The position numbers were made by a program, and so were the translations under genes. 64,000 bases of DNA from Brevundimonas bullata (lineage in GTDB: Bacteria > Pseudomonadota > Alphaproteobacteria > Caulobacterales > Caulobacteraceae), in NCBI RefSeq assembly GCF_014207965.1, contig NZ_JACHLM010000002.1:434001-498000 (forward strand). Direction: 5' to 3'. The notes under the pieces are model-generated. The model ran no database searches. It had not been told where the DNA came from and saw only the letters and a program-made list of their open reading frames with translations. Positions 36,921 through 46,000 of this stretch are shown one piece after another (position 1 is the first letter of the stretch; each line of letters opens with the position of its first letter).

Positions 36921-38396
36921 TCACGCCTGCGACGGCAGGTTATCCTTGTTGAAGCGGCCCAGCCGATCGACCAGGGCGCTTCCGGCGGCGTTCAGGCCCG
37001 TGACCTCGACGACGGCGCCTTGGCGACGGTAGCGGAAGACCACCTTGTCCAGGGCGGCCACGCCGGTCAGGTCCCACAGATGAGCGTCGCTCATGTCGAT
37101 CTCGACCCGTTCAGGACGTCCATGATGCTCGAAGCCGGCGGCGAAAAGCTCGGCGGAAGCAAAAAAGACCTGGCCTGAAACCCTGTAGCGCAGCACGCCT
37201 GGTTCGGATGTCGGGACCTCGGTCACGACCAGGGTCTTGCCGATCTTGCGCATGAAGAAGATCGCCGACAGGACCACCCCCAGGACGACGCCCTTGGACA
37301 GGTCATGGGTGGCCACCACCGTGCCGGTCGTGGCGATCATGACCACGGAGGATTGCAGCGGGGTCGTGCGCAGGTTTCGGATCGAGCCCCAATCGAAGGT
37401 GCCGACCGAGACCATGATCATGACGGCCACCAGGGCCGCCATGGGAATGCGCGCGACCCAGTCTTGCAGCACCAGGATCAGGAACAGGAGGAAGAGACCC
37501 GCCCACAGGGTCGACAGTCGCCCTCGCGCGCCGGAGGTGACGTTGATCATCGACTGGCCGATCATGGCGCAACCCGCCATGCCGCCCATAAAGCCGGAGG
37601 CGATGTTGGCGATGCCCTGGCCCCGCGTTTCCCGGTCCTTGTCTGAGGGGGTGTCGGTGATGTCGTCGATCAGGTTGGCGGTCAGCAGGCTCTCCAGCAG
37701 TCCGACGAAGGCCAGGGTGGCCGAAACAGGGGCGATGATGGCGAAGGTTTCCCACGTCAGGGGAACCATGGGCAGGTGGAACATCGGCAGGGTCGAGGGC
37801 ATCTGGCCCATGTCGCCGACGGTGCGGACGTCCAGGCCTGTCCAGATGACGAAGCCGCTGAGCAGGAGGATGGCGACCAGGGCGGACGGCACGGCGCGAG
37901 TGAGGCGCGGCAGGCCGTAGATGACGGCGAGGCCGGCGGCGACGAGGGCGAAGGTGCGCCAGTCTCCTCCGATTAACTCGGGCATCTGGGCCAGGAAGAT
38001 GAGGATGGCGAGCGCGTTGACGAAGCCGGTCATGACGCTGCGACTGACGAACTTGATATAGCGGCCCAGTTTCAGCAGGCCGATGGCGATCTGGAATAGG
38101 CCGCACAGGATCGAGGCGGCGAACAGGTATTCCAGCCCGTGATCACGCACCAGCGTGACCATGAGCAGGGCCATGGCCCCGGTAGCCGCGGAAATCATGG
38201 CCGGGCGCCCGCCGACCAGGGAGATGGTCACAGCGATGATGACGCTGGCGTAGAGGCCGACCGCCGGATCGACCCCGGCGATGATGGAGAAGGCTATGGC
38301 CTCGGGGATGAGGGCCAGGGCCACGACGGTCCCGGCCAGCAGGTCACGGCGGGGGCTGGCGAGCCATTGCTGACGCGCGGAAGCGATGAGGGTCAT
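36921..38396 (-). CDS. SulP-family inorganic anion transporter
   Basis: Inner-membrane transporter of 491 residues, 10-14 hydrophobic segments, with a C-terminal STAS domain ([22 protein letters not shown], about residues 430-452). Family signatures are [26 protein letters not shown] near residue 25 and [19 protein letters not shown] near 270. SulP proteins carry sulfate or bicarbonate; the group with this opening often includes SbtA/BicA-like bicarbonate carriers, so the substrate is open. It has no partner gene beside it. Confidence 0.87.
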   Translation of the reverse strand: MTLIASARQQWLASPRRDLLAGTVVALALIPEAIAFSIIAGVDPAVGLYASVIIAVTISLVGGRPAMISAATGAMALLMVTLVRDHGLEYLFAASILCGLFQIAIGLLKLGRYIKFVSRSVMTGFVNALAILIFLAQMPELIGGDWRTFALVAAGLAVIYGLPRLTRAVPSALVAILLLSGFVIWTGLDVRTVGDMGQMPSTLPMFHLPMVPLTWETFAIIAPVSATLAFVGLLESLLTANLIDDITDTPSDKDRETRGQGIANIASGFMGGMAGCAMIGQSMINVTSGARGRLSTLWAGLFLLFLILVLQDWVARIPMAALVAVMIMVSVGTFDWGSIRNLRTTPLQSSVVMIATTGTVVATHDLSKGVVLGVVLSAIFFMRKIGKTLVVTEVPTSEPGVLRYRVSGQVFFASAELFAAGFEHHGRPERVEIDMSDAHLWDLTGVAALDKVVFRYRRQGAVVEVTGLNAAGSALVDRLGRFNKDNLPSQA

Positions 38397-38766
38397 TGGA
38401 TTTGCGTCTTCAGGTCGGCTGCAAGACCCGGCGCTCGGCCGATGTCATGGGCAGCCTCGAAGTTTCCCGACGGATCGGCGGACGGGATAGCCACCCGTCG
38501 CCTGCAGGCAGGTCCGGGTCCGAGGTGAGGACGTCTGATGCGGGCCGCCGCTTGAAAAGGCAAGTCTGCGACGCCGGATGTCCGCGACGGCCGTTTCGTT
38601 CAGGACAGCGGCGGGTGCGTGAAGCCCGAGCGACCGGCGGTCATTCCGTTCCACACAGACGGCCAGCCGCTGCAAGACGGCCCGGATTAGCAACGCTGGG
38701 TCGAAAAGCGGACGTCTGGAACCCATTGGCCTGTCCAGATCTGAATGGTTGATTCAGGAGGTTCCG
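38397..38766 (+). other. Intergenic region before a small gene
   Basis: 370 bases upstream of the SulP start and of the small gene at 38767, hence a divergent promoter region. Frames here have shadow-like composition. No repeat or consensus promoter was identified. Confidence 0.4.
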
Positions 38767-39003
38767 ATGCCGAAAAAGACCCTGCTGCGTTCCCGCGCCG
38801 GCGTGCAACTGGAGCGGTTGCCCCGTTCAACGAAGAACGGAAAAGATTTTCCCCGCTTCCGGGTCTCTGACGCCCGGCGCGGCGTCCTGCTTTTGATCCA
38901 AGATGAAGGCGAGGCACATCGCGCCTTTGCCAGGACGCTGGCGGCACGTCTGCAGGCGCGCCCAGTCGTCCCGAAGACCGCCCCGATGATGGTGGGATTC
39001 TGA
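38767..39003 (+). CDS. Hypothetical basic small protein
   Basis: A 78-residue basic protein: MPKKTLLRSRAGVQLERLPR start, central RFRVSDARRGVLLLIQDEGE and AHRAFARTLAARLQ helix. A strong AGGAGG sits 6 nt upstream of the ATG at 38767, which makes the gene credible. No family recognised; the high Arg/Lys content could indicate nucleic-acid contact, but this is speculation. Confidence 0.6.
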   Translation: MPKKTLLRSRAGVQLERLPRSTKNGKDFPRFRVSDARRGVLLLIQDEGEAHRAFARTLAARLQARPVVPKTAPMMVGF

Positions 39004-39525
39004 TCCGTTATTACCTTAGTTTTCGAGGCTTTGGCGGATTCAGGTCACAGGTTCATCAGACGCGTTCTCCTGAGAATGAGCTTTGCAAACGGTCCGGGCA
39101 CAAAGGTCTTCCCTTTGTCTTCGGTGTCCGGATCGATCAGCCCACAGCCCGGGTCACCCGAGTGGTTTTTGAACGTGTTCCCGATTTCCTCGCCGTCGGG
39201 TCCAGGGGACTGCCGTGCTAAGATCTGTGCGTTTGACCGCTTCGTCGGACGTCGCGGCGTACTGTTTGCCGCCCGGCGCGGCGGCGTTGTCCTCGCGGCC
39301 TTTGAATAGTTCACGTACCCTGTCGGGTCTCAATGCGTGGAGCGGCGGCGGGTCTCCCAGCCCTTTTTTGCGGCTGCCGAGCGATCGGCCTTGGACCGGG
39401 CGGCAGATGCCGCGCCGCCTTTGCGTCCGCCCTCATGAGCTGCAGGGTGGCCGGTGGTCGTTCATCGTCTGGCCTTCGACGAGGCTGCGCCAACGTCGCG
39501 AAGAACATTGCCTGAGCCGTACGTC
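39004..39525. other. Interval with one doubtful minus-strand frame
   Basis: 522 bases without a confident gene. On the minus strand 39045-39314 an 89-codon frame has protein-like composition (GPDGEEIGNTFKNHSGDPG, then CGLIDPDTEDKGKTF) and lower GC at third positions than neighbours. It lacks a clear ribosome-binding site. It may be a remnant of a transferred gene. Confidence 0.35.
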
Positions 39526-40323
39526 TCAGGAAGCGACGGTTCGTTGCACGCCAGCGGCATCGCCGTGTGCGACTGGCGACCAGGACGGAACCTCCATCTT
39601 ATGCTTCACGAGGGTCGTGCGCTGGCCTGGTCTGGCCTCGCCGCATCCGCAGGAAACGGCGCGCAATCCGGCGAGATTGAGAATCTGCACCTTGCCGCGA
39701 CCGAAACGAACGAGCCCTTCCGTCTGAAGACGACCGGCTGCAGCGTTGATGCTGGTGCGCTGGACCCCGAGCATGGCGCCGATATCGGCCTGGGTCAGGG
39801 AAAGAGGCGCGCCATTGGCCCCGCAATGCAGCCGGACGAGCCATTTGGCGAGTCGTTCGACAACCAGATGGGAGGCGTTGCAGACGGCCTCCTCGGCCAG
39901 AAAATGCAAACGGCGGGGCGACTGGCGCGCAACCAGCCGTGTCAGCCATTCGCGCCCCATGGAATCGACAATGCATGCCGTCGGGACTTGGCAGGTGAGG
40001 GTGTCGATCAGGGCGCGCGCGACGGGCAGGGGCGCATCCGGATCAAGCGCTCGATCCCATCCATAGACGGCGCCCGCCACGACTGCGGAGACGCAGACCC
40101 TTTCGTTTCCGGGAGAGAGACCCAGAACACCGGCGAGAACAAAATGGAGACAGCCCGATCCCGGCGCCGTCTCCCCGGAGTCCAGATGAATCAGAATGCT
40201 TTTCTCGGCCGCGATCGCCTGGGCCCTGGGCGGCAAGGCCTGAAAGACCGGGTGATCCTGGAGGCCGAGGTTCGCCCGCTGCGAGGCGGTATGAAAAGGC
40301 GTGACGCTTTGCGAAGTCTGCAT
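39526..40323 (-). CDS. Crp/Fnr-family transcriptional regulator (intact copy)
   Basis: A 265-residue regulator. The sensor barrel region begins HPVFQALPPRAQAIAAEKS, with HFVLAGVLGLSPGNERV and VVAGAVYGWDRAL. The helix-turn-helix is LTQADIGAMLGVQRTSINAAAGRLQ (about 190-215). A Cys-containing tail (LRAVSCGCGEARPG) follows and is shared with the decayed paralogue. The usual cAMP phosphate-binding Arg/Ser pair is not obvious, so the ligand is unknown. ATG 40323 has GGGAG upstream. It is divergent from the 75-residue gene at 40513; the decayed copy has the same layout. Confidence 0.85.
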   Translation of the reverse strand: MQTSQSVTPFHTASQRANLGLQDHPVFQALPPRAQAIAAEKSILIHLDSGETAPGSGCLHFVLAGVLGLSPGNERVCVSAVVAGAVYGWDRALDPDAPLPVARALIDTLTCQVPTACIVDSMGREWLTRLVARQSPRRLHFLAEEAVCNASHLVVERLAKWLVRLHCGANGAPLSLTQADIGAMLGVQRTSINAAAGRLQTEGLVRFGRGKVQILNLAGLRAVSCGCGEARPGQRTTLVKHKMEVPSWSPVAHGDAAGVQRTVAS

Positions 40324-40333
40324 ATCGTACTCC

Positions 40334-40351
40334 CTGTCACTGTCACTGTCA
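40334..40351 (+). repeat. Three tandem CTGTCA hexamers
   Basis: CTGTCA repeated three times without interruption, directly upstream of the intact Crp-type regulator (11 nt before its ATG on the minus strand, overlapping its leader). It could be a regulator site or a slippage-prone repeat. Confidence 0.5.
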
Positions 40352-40378
40352 GTATCCGCGCCTGGAGGAGAGGCCGCG

Positions 40379-40393
40379 CCTACATAGGTTAGG
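40379..40393 (-). promoter_or_regulatory. CTAACCYATGTWR motif, copy B
   Basis: Minus-strand CCTAACCTATGTAGG, 56 nt upstream of the intact regulator ATG. The TATGTA part could act as a -10 element. Compare copy A at 32597 and copy C at 40999. Confidence 0.5.
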
Positions 40394-40512
40394 AGAATGT
40401 AACTTTCATCGCGCCGGCGTCCAGATGGTGGAGGCCAATGTCGGGCAGGCGTCTTTGGGAACGCGACGCGGAGGTGAGGTCTTGGATTTTCCGCAAATCC
40501 AAGGAGAGACCC

Positions 40513-40740
40513 ATGACCCAGTTCATCATCCGCTACAGCGCCCGAGGCACGGGCGTGCTGCGGACCGAGACGGTGGCCGTCTCCGACGCTTCGGCCGCGG
40601 CCGCTCAAGCCAAGCGTCGCCTTGGGACGAGCCGGGTCTTCGAGGAGGCTCGCGTTTTTGAGGACGATGAACTCCGCTTCAATGTCACGGCCGGGGGGGA
40701 TGGCGTAACGACGTCGGGACGGCAGGCCGCCCGGCATTGA
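40513..40740 (+). CDS. Small conserved-in-window protein, divergent from the Crp regulator
   Basis: A 75-residue protein: MTQFIIRYSARGTGVLRTET, then VSDASAAAAQAKRRLGTSRVF and EEARVFEDDELRFNV. The layout is beta-beta-helix-beta, a small alpha/beta fold. AGGAG precedes the ATG by 8 nt. Its decayed copy at 32733 keeps the same leader, including GCCAATGTCSGGC and a GGGAACG further upstream. Pairing with a divergent Crp-type regulator in both copies suggests it is that regulator's target or partner (inference). Confidence 0.72.
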   Translation: MTQFIIRYSARGTGVLRTETVAVSDASAAAAQAKRRLGTSRVFEEARVFEDDELRFNVTAGGDGVTTSGRQAARH

Positions 40741-40933
40741 GCCCTGCCTTGAGCCCAGTCCCATCTAGCGCCGGCTCTGATCGGGGCCGGTCCGGGGGGG
40801 CGGGCGTCTTGGAGGCGTCGAGGTCTGGCTTGCCTTGGGCTGGAGCCGATCGCGGAACCCTGGTCCGCATCTTGGGCGCGCGGCCGAAGACCATAGCCGT
40901 CAGGTTTCGCGTCAGGGCGAGCCATACGGACAT
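40685..40933 (-). CDS. Possible small protein behind motif copy C
   Basis: An 82-codon frame: MSVWLALTRNLTAMVFGRAP at the start, then a Pro/Ala/Arg-rich tail. GGAG lies 7 nt upstream of the ATG, and the CTAACCYATGTWR motif lies 66 nt upstream, as for the two Crp genes. It overlaps the 3' end of the 75-residue gene on the other strand by 56 nt. The tail composition is shadow-like, so only the N-terminal part may matter. Confidence 0.38.
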   Translation of the reverse strand: MSVWLALTRNLTAMVFGRAPKMRTRVPRSAPAQGKPDLDASKTPAPPDRPRSEPALDGTGLKAGLNAGRPAVPTSLRHPPRP

Positions 40934-40998
40934 ATCAGAACTCCATCGCCTGTCCGATCAGGAGGGGGCAAAACTGGAGCGGCGTCACGAGCGGCGCG

Positions 40999-41012
40999 AT
41001 AACATGGGTTAG
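40999..41012 (-). promoter_or_regulatory. CTAACCYATGTWR motif, copy C
   Basis: Minus-strand CTAACCCATGTTAT, 66 nt upstream of the small frame starting at 40933. Nine to eleven positions match copies A and B. Confidence 0.45.
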
Positions 41013-41292
41013 TCAAACGCTGAACTGCTTCTGCGACGGCGTCCGTGAACGCCCGGCGATTCCGGTCTGAAGGTCCTGGCTTCGCTCCACCCCCAGGAGC
41101 GTCGGCGGGGTCATTTCTGGAGGAGGCGACCATCGTGCGGAGCTTCGGATTGCTCCGGGCAAGGGACGACGCCTGAAGCCAGGGCGTGTGGCAGGGACTT
41201 TGCCGAGCAATAAGATAGACGCCCCGGTTCGCCAGTGCGGCGGCAAGTCTGGCCCTGTCCATCCGGTTCTGCGACGACCTGTCTTCCAGCAT
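41013..41292 (-). CDS. Possible small protein with NRGVY...SPCH segment
   Basis: A minus-strand frame (running on to 40912) in which residues near the start read ARLAAALANRGVYLIARQS followed by PCH. This resembles the small protein at 54800-54997 (AAMADRGFYVFTSSPCH). Start codons at 41292 or 41262 both lack a good ribosome-binding site. The remainder (from about residue 35) is unremarkable. It is listed only because of the similarity between the two segments; it may be a fragment. Confidence 0.35.
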
Positions 41293-41646
41293 CTCATGCC
41301 GCCGACAGGGAGAAGCAGTCACGCTTGCCGGGATGCCAAAGTCGGGTTCTGAACCCGGCTCTTTGGAAGATCAATCGATCGACGTGCCACTTCTCGAAGG
41401 CGTGACCGCGCTCAGGTCCAGACGAAAGAGCAGGCGGCCCTCTTCGTCGGAGACGGTCATCGACACGGCTTGGATGTCCCAGAACTTAGGGAACGCCGGA
41501 CGGGGCGACCGCTTTGGGTAGAGGATCCGGGTTTGGCGGTTTGAGGAGACGAGCATGACGACGAGGCAGACATCGAGCACGATGTCGAGGCGGGGGGCGG
41601 CGTCAGGCGCCCGCCTTGCGGGGGTCATGACGGGGCGGAACTGACG

Positions 41647-42249
41647 ATGAGCTCGGGGTTGAACAACATCATTCCGAGCAATGCCGTGCACCTGTGCGTC
41701 GACATGCAGCGGATGTTCGCGGAGGACACGCCATGGAGAATGCCCTGGGCGGAACGGGTCGTGCCTGTGATCGTGGAGATCTGCGAACGGCAAGCGGCGC
41801 GCACCTGCTTCACCCGCTTCATCCCGGCCGCCCATCCCGGAGAGGGGCGCGGCCGCTGGCGAGGCTACTGGGAGCACTGGTCGGCCATGACCCTTGAGCA
41901 ACTGGGCCCCGGAGCGGTTGAAGTGGCTCTGCCGCTGCAAGGTTTTGCGCCGCCGGCGCGGTTGTTCGACAAGCGGGTTTACTCGCCCTGGTCAGGCGGG
42001 CTTCTGGACGAAGCCCTGGCGCGGGGAGGGGTGGACACCCTGGTGGTGACGGGCGGTGAAACCGACATCTGCGTTCTGGCGACGGTGCTCGGAGCCGTCG
42101 ACCTGGGCTATCGCGTCGTCGTGGTCGAGAACGCGCTTTGCAGTTCATCGGACGAGAGCCATGACGCCCTGCTCGGCCTCTACCACAATCGTTACAGCCA
42201 GCAGGTCGAAACGGCCGAGGCGGGGGAGGTCCTGGAGGCCTGGCGCTGA
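41647..42249 (+). CDS. Isochorismatase-family cysteine hydrolase
   Basis: A 200-residue cysteine hydrolase. The catalytic Asp is in HLCVDMQRMF (about residue 19), a Lys in FDKRVYSPW, and the nucleophile Cys in VTGGETDICVLATVLGA (about 142). Relatives include nicotinamidases, N-carbamoylsarcosine amidases and phenazine-type isochorismatases; the substrate here is unknown. It stands as a single gene about 130 nt before the histidine kinase. Confidence 0.86.
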   Translation: MSSGLNNIIPSNAVHLCVDMQRMFAEDTPWRMPWAERVVPVIVEICERQAARTCFTRFIPAAHPGEGRGRWRGYWEHWSAMTLEQLGPGAVEVALPLQGFAPPARLFDKRVYSPWSGGLLDEALARGGVDTLVVTGGETDICVLATVLGAVDLGYRVVVVENALCSSSDESHDALLGLYHNRYSQQVETAEAGEVLEAWR

Positions 42250-42378
42250 ACGGCGAAGGTCAGGTTCCTCTCATGTCTGCGTGAAGACGCGTCCAGCTCA
42301 GCTCGAAACACGCGGATGGGGAAAGAGTCGGGCGGTGAACACAGCATGTGAAATTCGCATTGGGGCGTTCCCTGATTC

Positions 42379-43470
42379 ATGCTCCATGAAGACTCTCTGG
42401 CCGCACGCATTATCCGGCGCCTTCGCGGTTACGGGATCGTCACATGCCGGTCCGATGGTCGGGTGACGCGCTGGCTGGCCGACGCTGAGGCCGTGACCGG
42501 TTATGAAGCTGCGGAGATCATCGGCGCTGACATCGGGCTGATCTTCACTGAAGCGGACCGGGCGGCCGGCGTGCCTCTGCATGAGATCGAGACGGCTCGC
42601 GCGCTGGGCGCGGCGGAGGACAGCCGTTGGCATCGGCGCAAGGACGGGTCTCTCTTCTGGGCCAATGGCGCCGTGCTGCCCCTGCAGGTGAACGGCGCCG
42701 AATTCGTCAAGATCTTCCGCGACGAGACGCCGATGAAACAGGCCGAAGAGCAGAGGCTGCTTCTTCTGAATGAATTGAATCATCGAGTGAAAAACACCCT
42801 CGCCACCGTCCAGTCCGTCGCAGAACAGACCCTTCGCAACGCCGGCGTGACCGAGGCCGTCCGACGTGAACTGGCGGAGAGGTTCATAGCCCTGTCCCGG
42901 GCCCACAACGTCCTTGTCGATGAAAACTGGGCGGGCGCTGACCTCGACGCTCTCGTGATTGAGGCGATCCGCCCCTATGATCGGCAGCCTTCGCCCTTTG
43001 TGGTGGCGGGGCTGAGGACCCGGCTCCATCCGTCTCAGGCCGTGGCCCTGTCGTTAGTGCTCCACGAACTGATCACCAATGCGGCCAAGTACGGCGCGCT
43101 CAGCACCGAGTCAGGACGCATCCATCTTAGCTGGAACCTGGGATTTGACGGGATGGGCCGCCGGTCTCTGGTCATGCTCTGGCGTGAAAGCGGGGGGCCG
43201 CCGGTGACGCTTCCGGAACGCCGGGGATTCGGGACCCGACTTATCGAGAAGAGCTTCTCGAGGGGCCAGGGCGAGGCCCGTATCGACTACCGTCCTGCGG
43301 GTCTCCAGTGTTCTCTTTCTCTCCAACTCGTCGAGGGTTGTTCTGCGCGTTCGGGAGGGATGTCCGCGACCGATCCGGGAGCCAGTCTTGCGAAGCCCGG
43401 AAAGGGGGGCGGGATGGATGGAACCGGTTTTGGACAGAGGGCGCAAAGCCCCGGCCTGACGGAGAGATAG
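42379..43470 (+). CDS. PAS-HWE/HisKA_2 sensor histidine kinase
   Basis: A soluble 363-residue kinase. Residues 10-115 form a PAS domain (GIVTCRSDGRVTRWLADAEAVTGYEAAEIIG, WHRRKDGSLFWANGAVLPL). Then LLLNELNHRVKNTLATVQSV holds the phosphorylated His (about residue 135), and an HATPase domain follows (LSLVLHELITNAAKYGALS with the N-box Asn, RRGFGTRLIEKSF). This class includes kinases that act on PhyR in the alphaproteobacterial general stress response. No response regulator is adjacent. The last 45 residues are low-complexity. Confidence 0.88.
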   Translation: MLHEDSLAARIIRRLRGYGIVTCRSDGRVTRWLADAEAVTGYEAAEIIGADIGLIFTEADRAAGVPLHEIETARALGAAEDSRWHRRKDGSLFWANGAVLPLQVNGAEFVKIFRDETPMKQAEEQRLLLLNELNHRVKNTLATVQSVAEQTLRNAGVTEAVRRELAERFIALSRAHNVLVDENWAGADLDALVIEAIRPYDRQPSPFVVAGLRTRLHPSQAVALSLVLHELITNAAKYGALSTESGRIHLSWNLGFDGMGRRSLVMLWRESGGPPVTLPERRGFGTRLIEKSFSRGQGEARIDYRPAGLQCSLSLQLVEGCSARSGGMSATDPGASLAKPGKGGGMDGTGFGQRAQSPGLTER

Positions 43471-43699
43471 GGCTGTCCCGGACGTTCAGGAGACCCCCGC
43501 CTGGCGGGACGGTCTTTCGGCCCACCACCCCGCAAAAGAGAGCATCATGGCCGAGAAGACGCTTGCATCCCGGATTCACGACGGCCGGTAGGCGAGACGC
43601 TGGCGCAGATCGAAAGTCGCTCAGGCGACTTTTCGCAACAATGCGGACTGAAGGCGGTTTTGGGTAGGCCGCTTGTCGGCCGCTTTTAAGGCGACTTCT

Positions 43700-43963
43700 A
43701 TGTCCGTTTATATATTTGAAACTGACGACGGCATCGGGGAGCCTCTGAAATGGACCTACGAATTGCCTTCGTTGCAGCAGGCTCAGATACAGGGCGCGCA
43801 AACGCTCGGGGAGTTGCTGTCAGATGATGGTCAGAAGATCTGGCGCACCGGGAGGGCCTGCATGGCGGTGTACACCGCCGCGGGCCATGCGATCTGCAAC
43901 CTCGAGATAATCGCCACCCTCGCTCCCCATCTTCGGGGTCTGGTGCCGGATGACGGCTCGTGA
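43700..43963 (+). CDS. DUF6894-like small protein
   Basis: An 87-residue protein: MSVYIFETDDGIGEPLKWTY, SLQQAQIQGAQTLGELLSDD helix, and a beta hairpin CMAVYTAAGHAICNLEIIAT. The order matches DUF6894, which often contains a two-strand/helix/two-strand core. AAGGCG precedes the ATG at 43700. It is related in pattern to the smaller gene at 29535. Function unknown. Confidence 0.6.
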   Translation: MSVYIFETDDGIGEPLKWTYELPSLQQAQIQGAQTLGELLSDDGQKIWRTGRACMAVYTAAGHAICNLEIIATLAPHLRGLVPDDGS

Positions 43964-44138
43964 AGACCTTCCTCCCTTTCCGGGCCTCCATCATGACGAG
44001 TCCAGAATGGTGCGGCAGCGTTTCAAGAGGCTTGCGGCTCAGCTTTGCAATGATGGGGCGGCGAAGCGCCCTGGATCATTTCCCGTGATCGAGGAGGGCG
44101 GTTCCGGATGGCGGGCCGGGGTCTGACGGCGGCGAGGA

Positions 44139-44879
44139 TCAGGGCGGACCTTCATGGGCAAAGGCGGCTGAAGCTCCGGCTGTCCGCAAGACCTGGCGAA
44201 GAGACTGTTCGATCCGGCCGCCGCAATAGAGGTCGCCGTATTCGCGACGCGCGCGGGCGGTTAGATCGGCGAGTGCGGGCTGGGCCGAGACGCGGCGGGT
44301 CAATCCGGCTGTCGCGGGAGCGGCGTCCTCCAGCATCGCCGCGATCGGCGGGAAGCGTTCGTTCAGCGTCGACCACAGGGTCGCGGTGACGACATCGGCC
44401 ACGCCCGGGGCGTCGCCGCCCAGCAGATAGCCGGCGTCAGCGCTGAGGCCATGGCGGCGTCCCAGGTCCTCCCACAGGCCCATCCATTTTCGCAGGCGAG
44501 GGATGAAGTCCCTCCAGCGCGCGTCTGTCCACATCAGACGTCCGCCGTCCAGGGTGAGGTCGTCGATGAGGTCGTTGGCGTCGATAGCCACGTTGAGCGT
44601 CAGGGCGCGTAGGGCAGGGGCGGCGGGGAGAAGGCCCAGCGTTTCGCCCAGGTAGAAGAGGATCGCCGGCGTCTGCGAGAGGGCGACGCCGGCGGTTTCG
44701 TCCACCAGGACGGGCGGACCCATGAAGGGGACCGGCATGGCCTCAATCGGCCCCTCCATGAGGGCGACTATGGCGTCGTCGCCCGGCTCGGTCCAGGTCT
44801 TGTCGGCATAGGCCAGAACGGCGCGCACGAACTGGCCGCGAAAGGGCGCGGACCAGTAGTAGAGGGTATAGTCGGCCAT
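44139..44879 (-). CDS. Glutathione S-transferase family protein
   Basis: A 246-residue protein with a thioredoxin-like N-terminal domain (YTLYYWSAPFRGQFVRAVLAYA; PPVLVDETAGVALSQTPAILFYLGE with the glutathione-binding SQTPAI) and an all-helical C-terminal domain. The catalytic residue (Ser in SAPFRG or the nearby Tyr) is not certain. The sequence resembles the alpha/pi/mu-like group GST often paired with stress genes. Its promoter region, shared with hemolysin III, contains CCTAACACATAAT on the minus strand, loosely like the CTAACCYATGTWR motif. Confidence 0.8.
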   Translation of the reverse strand: MADYTLYYWSAPFRGQFVRAVLAYADKTWTEPGDDAIVALMEGPIEAMPVPFMGPPVLVDETAGVALSQTPAILFYLGETLGLLPAAPALRALTLNVAIDANDLIDDLTLDGGRLMWTDARWRDFIPRLRKWMGLWEDLGRRHGLSADAGYLLGGDAPGVADVVTATLWSTLNERFPPIAAMLEDAAPATAGLTRRVSAQPALADLTARARREYGDLYCGGRIEQSLRQVLRTAGASAAFAHEGPP

Positions 44880-44987
44880 CTGGACCTCCCATGGGTCGTG
44901 GCTCGCTCAACGCGTCGGAGCCGGGAGGCGTTCAATGGGCGCGTGAGGAGTTCATTCGTCGGCGGGATTATGTGTTAGGTTCGAGAT

Positions 44988-45650
44988 GTGACCCAGATGA
45001 CCCTTCCGCCGAGGCATTATCCGACGTCGCGCGCCAGGTCCGCCGACCTGGTGGTGCATATCGTCGGCCTGGCCTTCGCCCTGTTCGGCGGCGGCGTGCT
45101 GCTCGGACTGTCCGTCGCCAAGGGCAGTCTTGGTCTGGTGCTGGCCGTCTGCGTCTATGCGGTCGGCATGCTGGCCATGCTGGGCTTCTCGACCGCCTAT
45201 AATTTCGCAGCGCCCAGGTGGCGTCCGCTTCTGCGGCGTCTCGATCATGCGGGCATCTTCCTGATGATCGCAGGCTCTTACACGCCCTTCACCACCCACA
45301 ACCTCACCGGCGCCTGGGCCTGGGGCATGACGGCGGCGGTGTGGAGCCTGGCCATCCTGGGGGCCTTGGGGAAGCTGTTCCTTCCGGGCGTCGGTCGCCG
45401 GTTCTGGATCGTCCTCTACATCGCCCTGAGCTGGCTCGTGGTGATCGCCTTCAAGCCGATGATCGCTCACGGTTCCTGGATCGCCCTGCTGCTCCTCGCC
45501 GTGGGCGGCGCCCTCTACATGTCCGGCGCGGTCTTCTATGTGCGCAAGAAGCTCGGCTGGTTCCGGGCGGTCTGGCATGGCCATGTGGTGGCGGCGGCCA
45601 GCGTGCATTGGGCGGCGGTCCTGGTCGGCGTGGTGCTGACGACATCCTGA
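44988..45650 (+). CDS. Hemolysin III (PAQR/YqfA-like) membrane protein
   Basis: A 220-residue seven-span membrane protein of the HlyIII/PAQR family. Conserved residues are visible in the segments RSADLVVHIVGLAFALFGGG, LRRLDHAGIFLMIAGSYTPFT (HAGI-F-GSYTP signature), and the C-terminal WHGHVVAAASVHWAAVL with the paired His ligands. The family is linked to membrane fluidity and lipid sensing, not proven hemolysis. The start may be GTG 44988 or ATG 44997. It is divergent from the GST gene. Confidence 0.87.
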   Translation: MTQMTLPPRHYPTSRARSADLVVHIVGLAFALFGGGVLLGLSVAKGSLGLVLAVCVYAVGMLAMLGFSTAYNFAAPRWRPLLRRLDHAGIFLMIAGSYTPFTTHNLTGAWAWGMTAAVWSLAILGALGKLFLPGVGRRFWIVLYIALSWLVVIAFKPMIAHGSWIALLLLAVGGALYMSGAVFYVRKKLGWFRAVWHGHVVAAASVHWAAVLVGVVLTTS

Positions 45651-46000
45651 CAGGGGCGCTGGCGCTGATCGCCGGGTTTCACGCGGACATCAACAGGGCG
45701 TGCGCGCTGCAACCGCCGCACCCCGGTTCTACTTGTCTGGGCATGGCGCTCCCGGATGTCCTTCGCGAAGACCTCGTGGCGGCGGGGTTCTATCTCTTCG
45801 AAGACGCATCCAACCCTGCAGACTCGCATCGAGAGGAGGCGGACCCGGCTCGGTCCTCGCGTGCGAGGATCACTCGCCTCACTCGTGGCGCGGTCACGAG
45901 GTTGGGCCGCGTTAAATCGAACGCATAGACTGTCCATTGCACCTCTGATCAACAGGGCGGTCTCCCGCAGGTGTCCGGGCGCCGTGGGCGACCTCCAGGG
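45651..46000. other. Gene-free interval
   Basis: 350 bases between the hemolysin III stop and the stop of the hemerythrin gene (convergent). Several overlapping frames exist but none has a ribosome-binding site or protein-like composition. No clear terminator seen. Confidence 0.45.

Noticed and set aside
41635..41657. GGAAC-N16-GTT match at the isochorismatase start
   Set aside because: The spacing is one short and the -10 falls inside the coding region, so it cannot drive this gene from its ATG.
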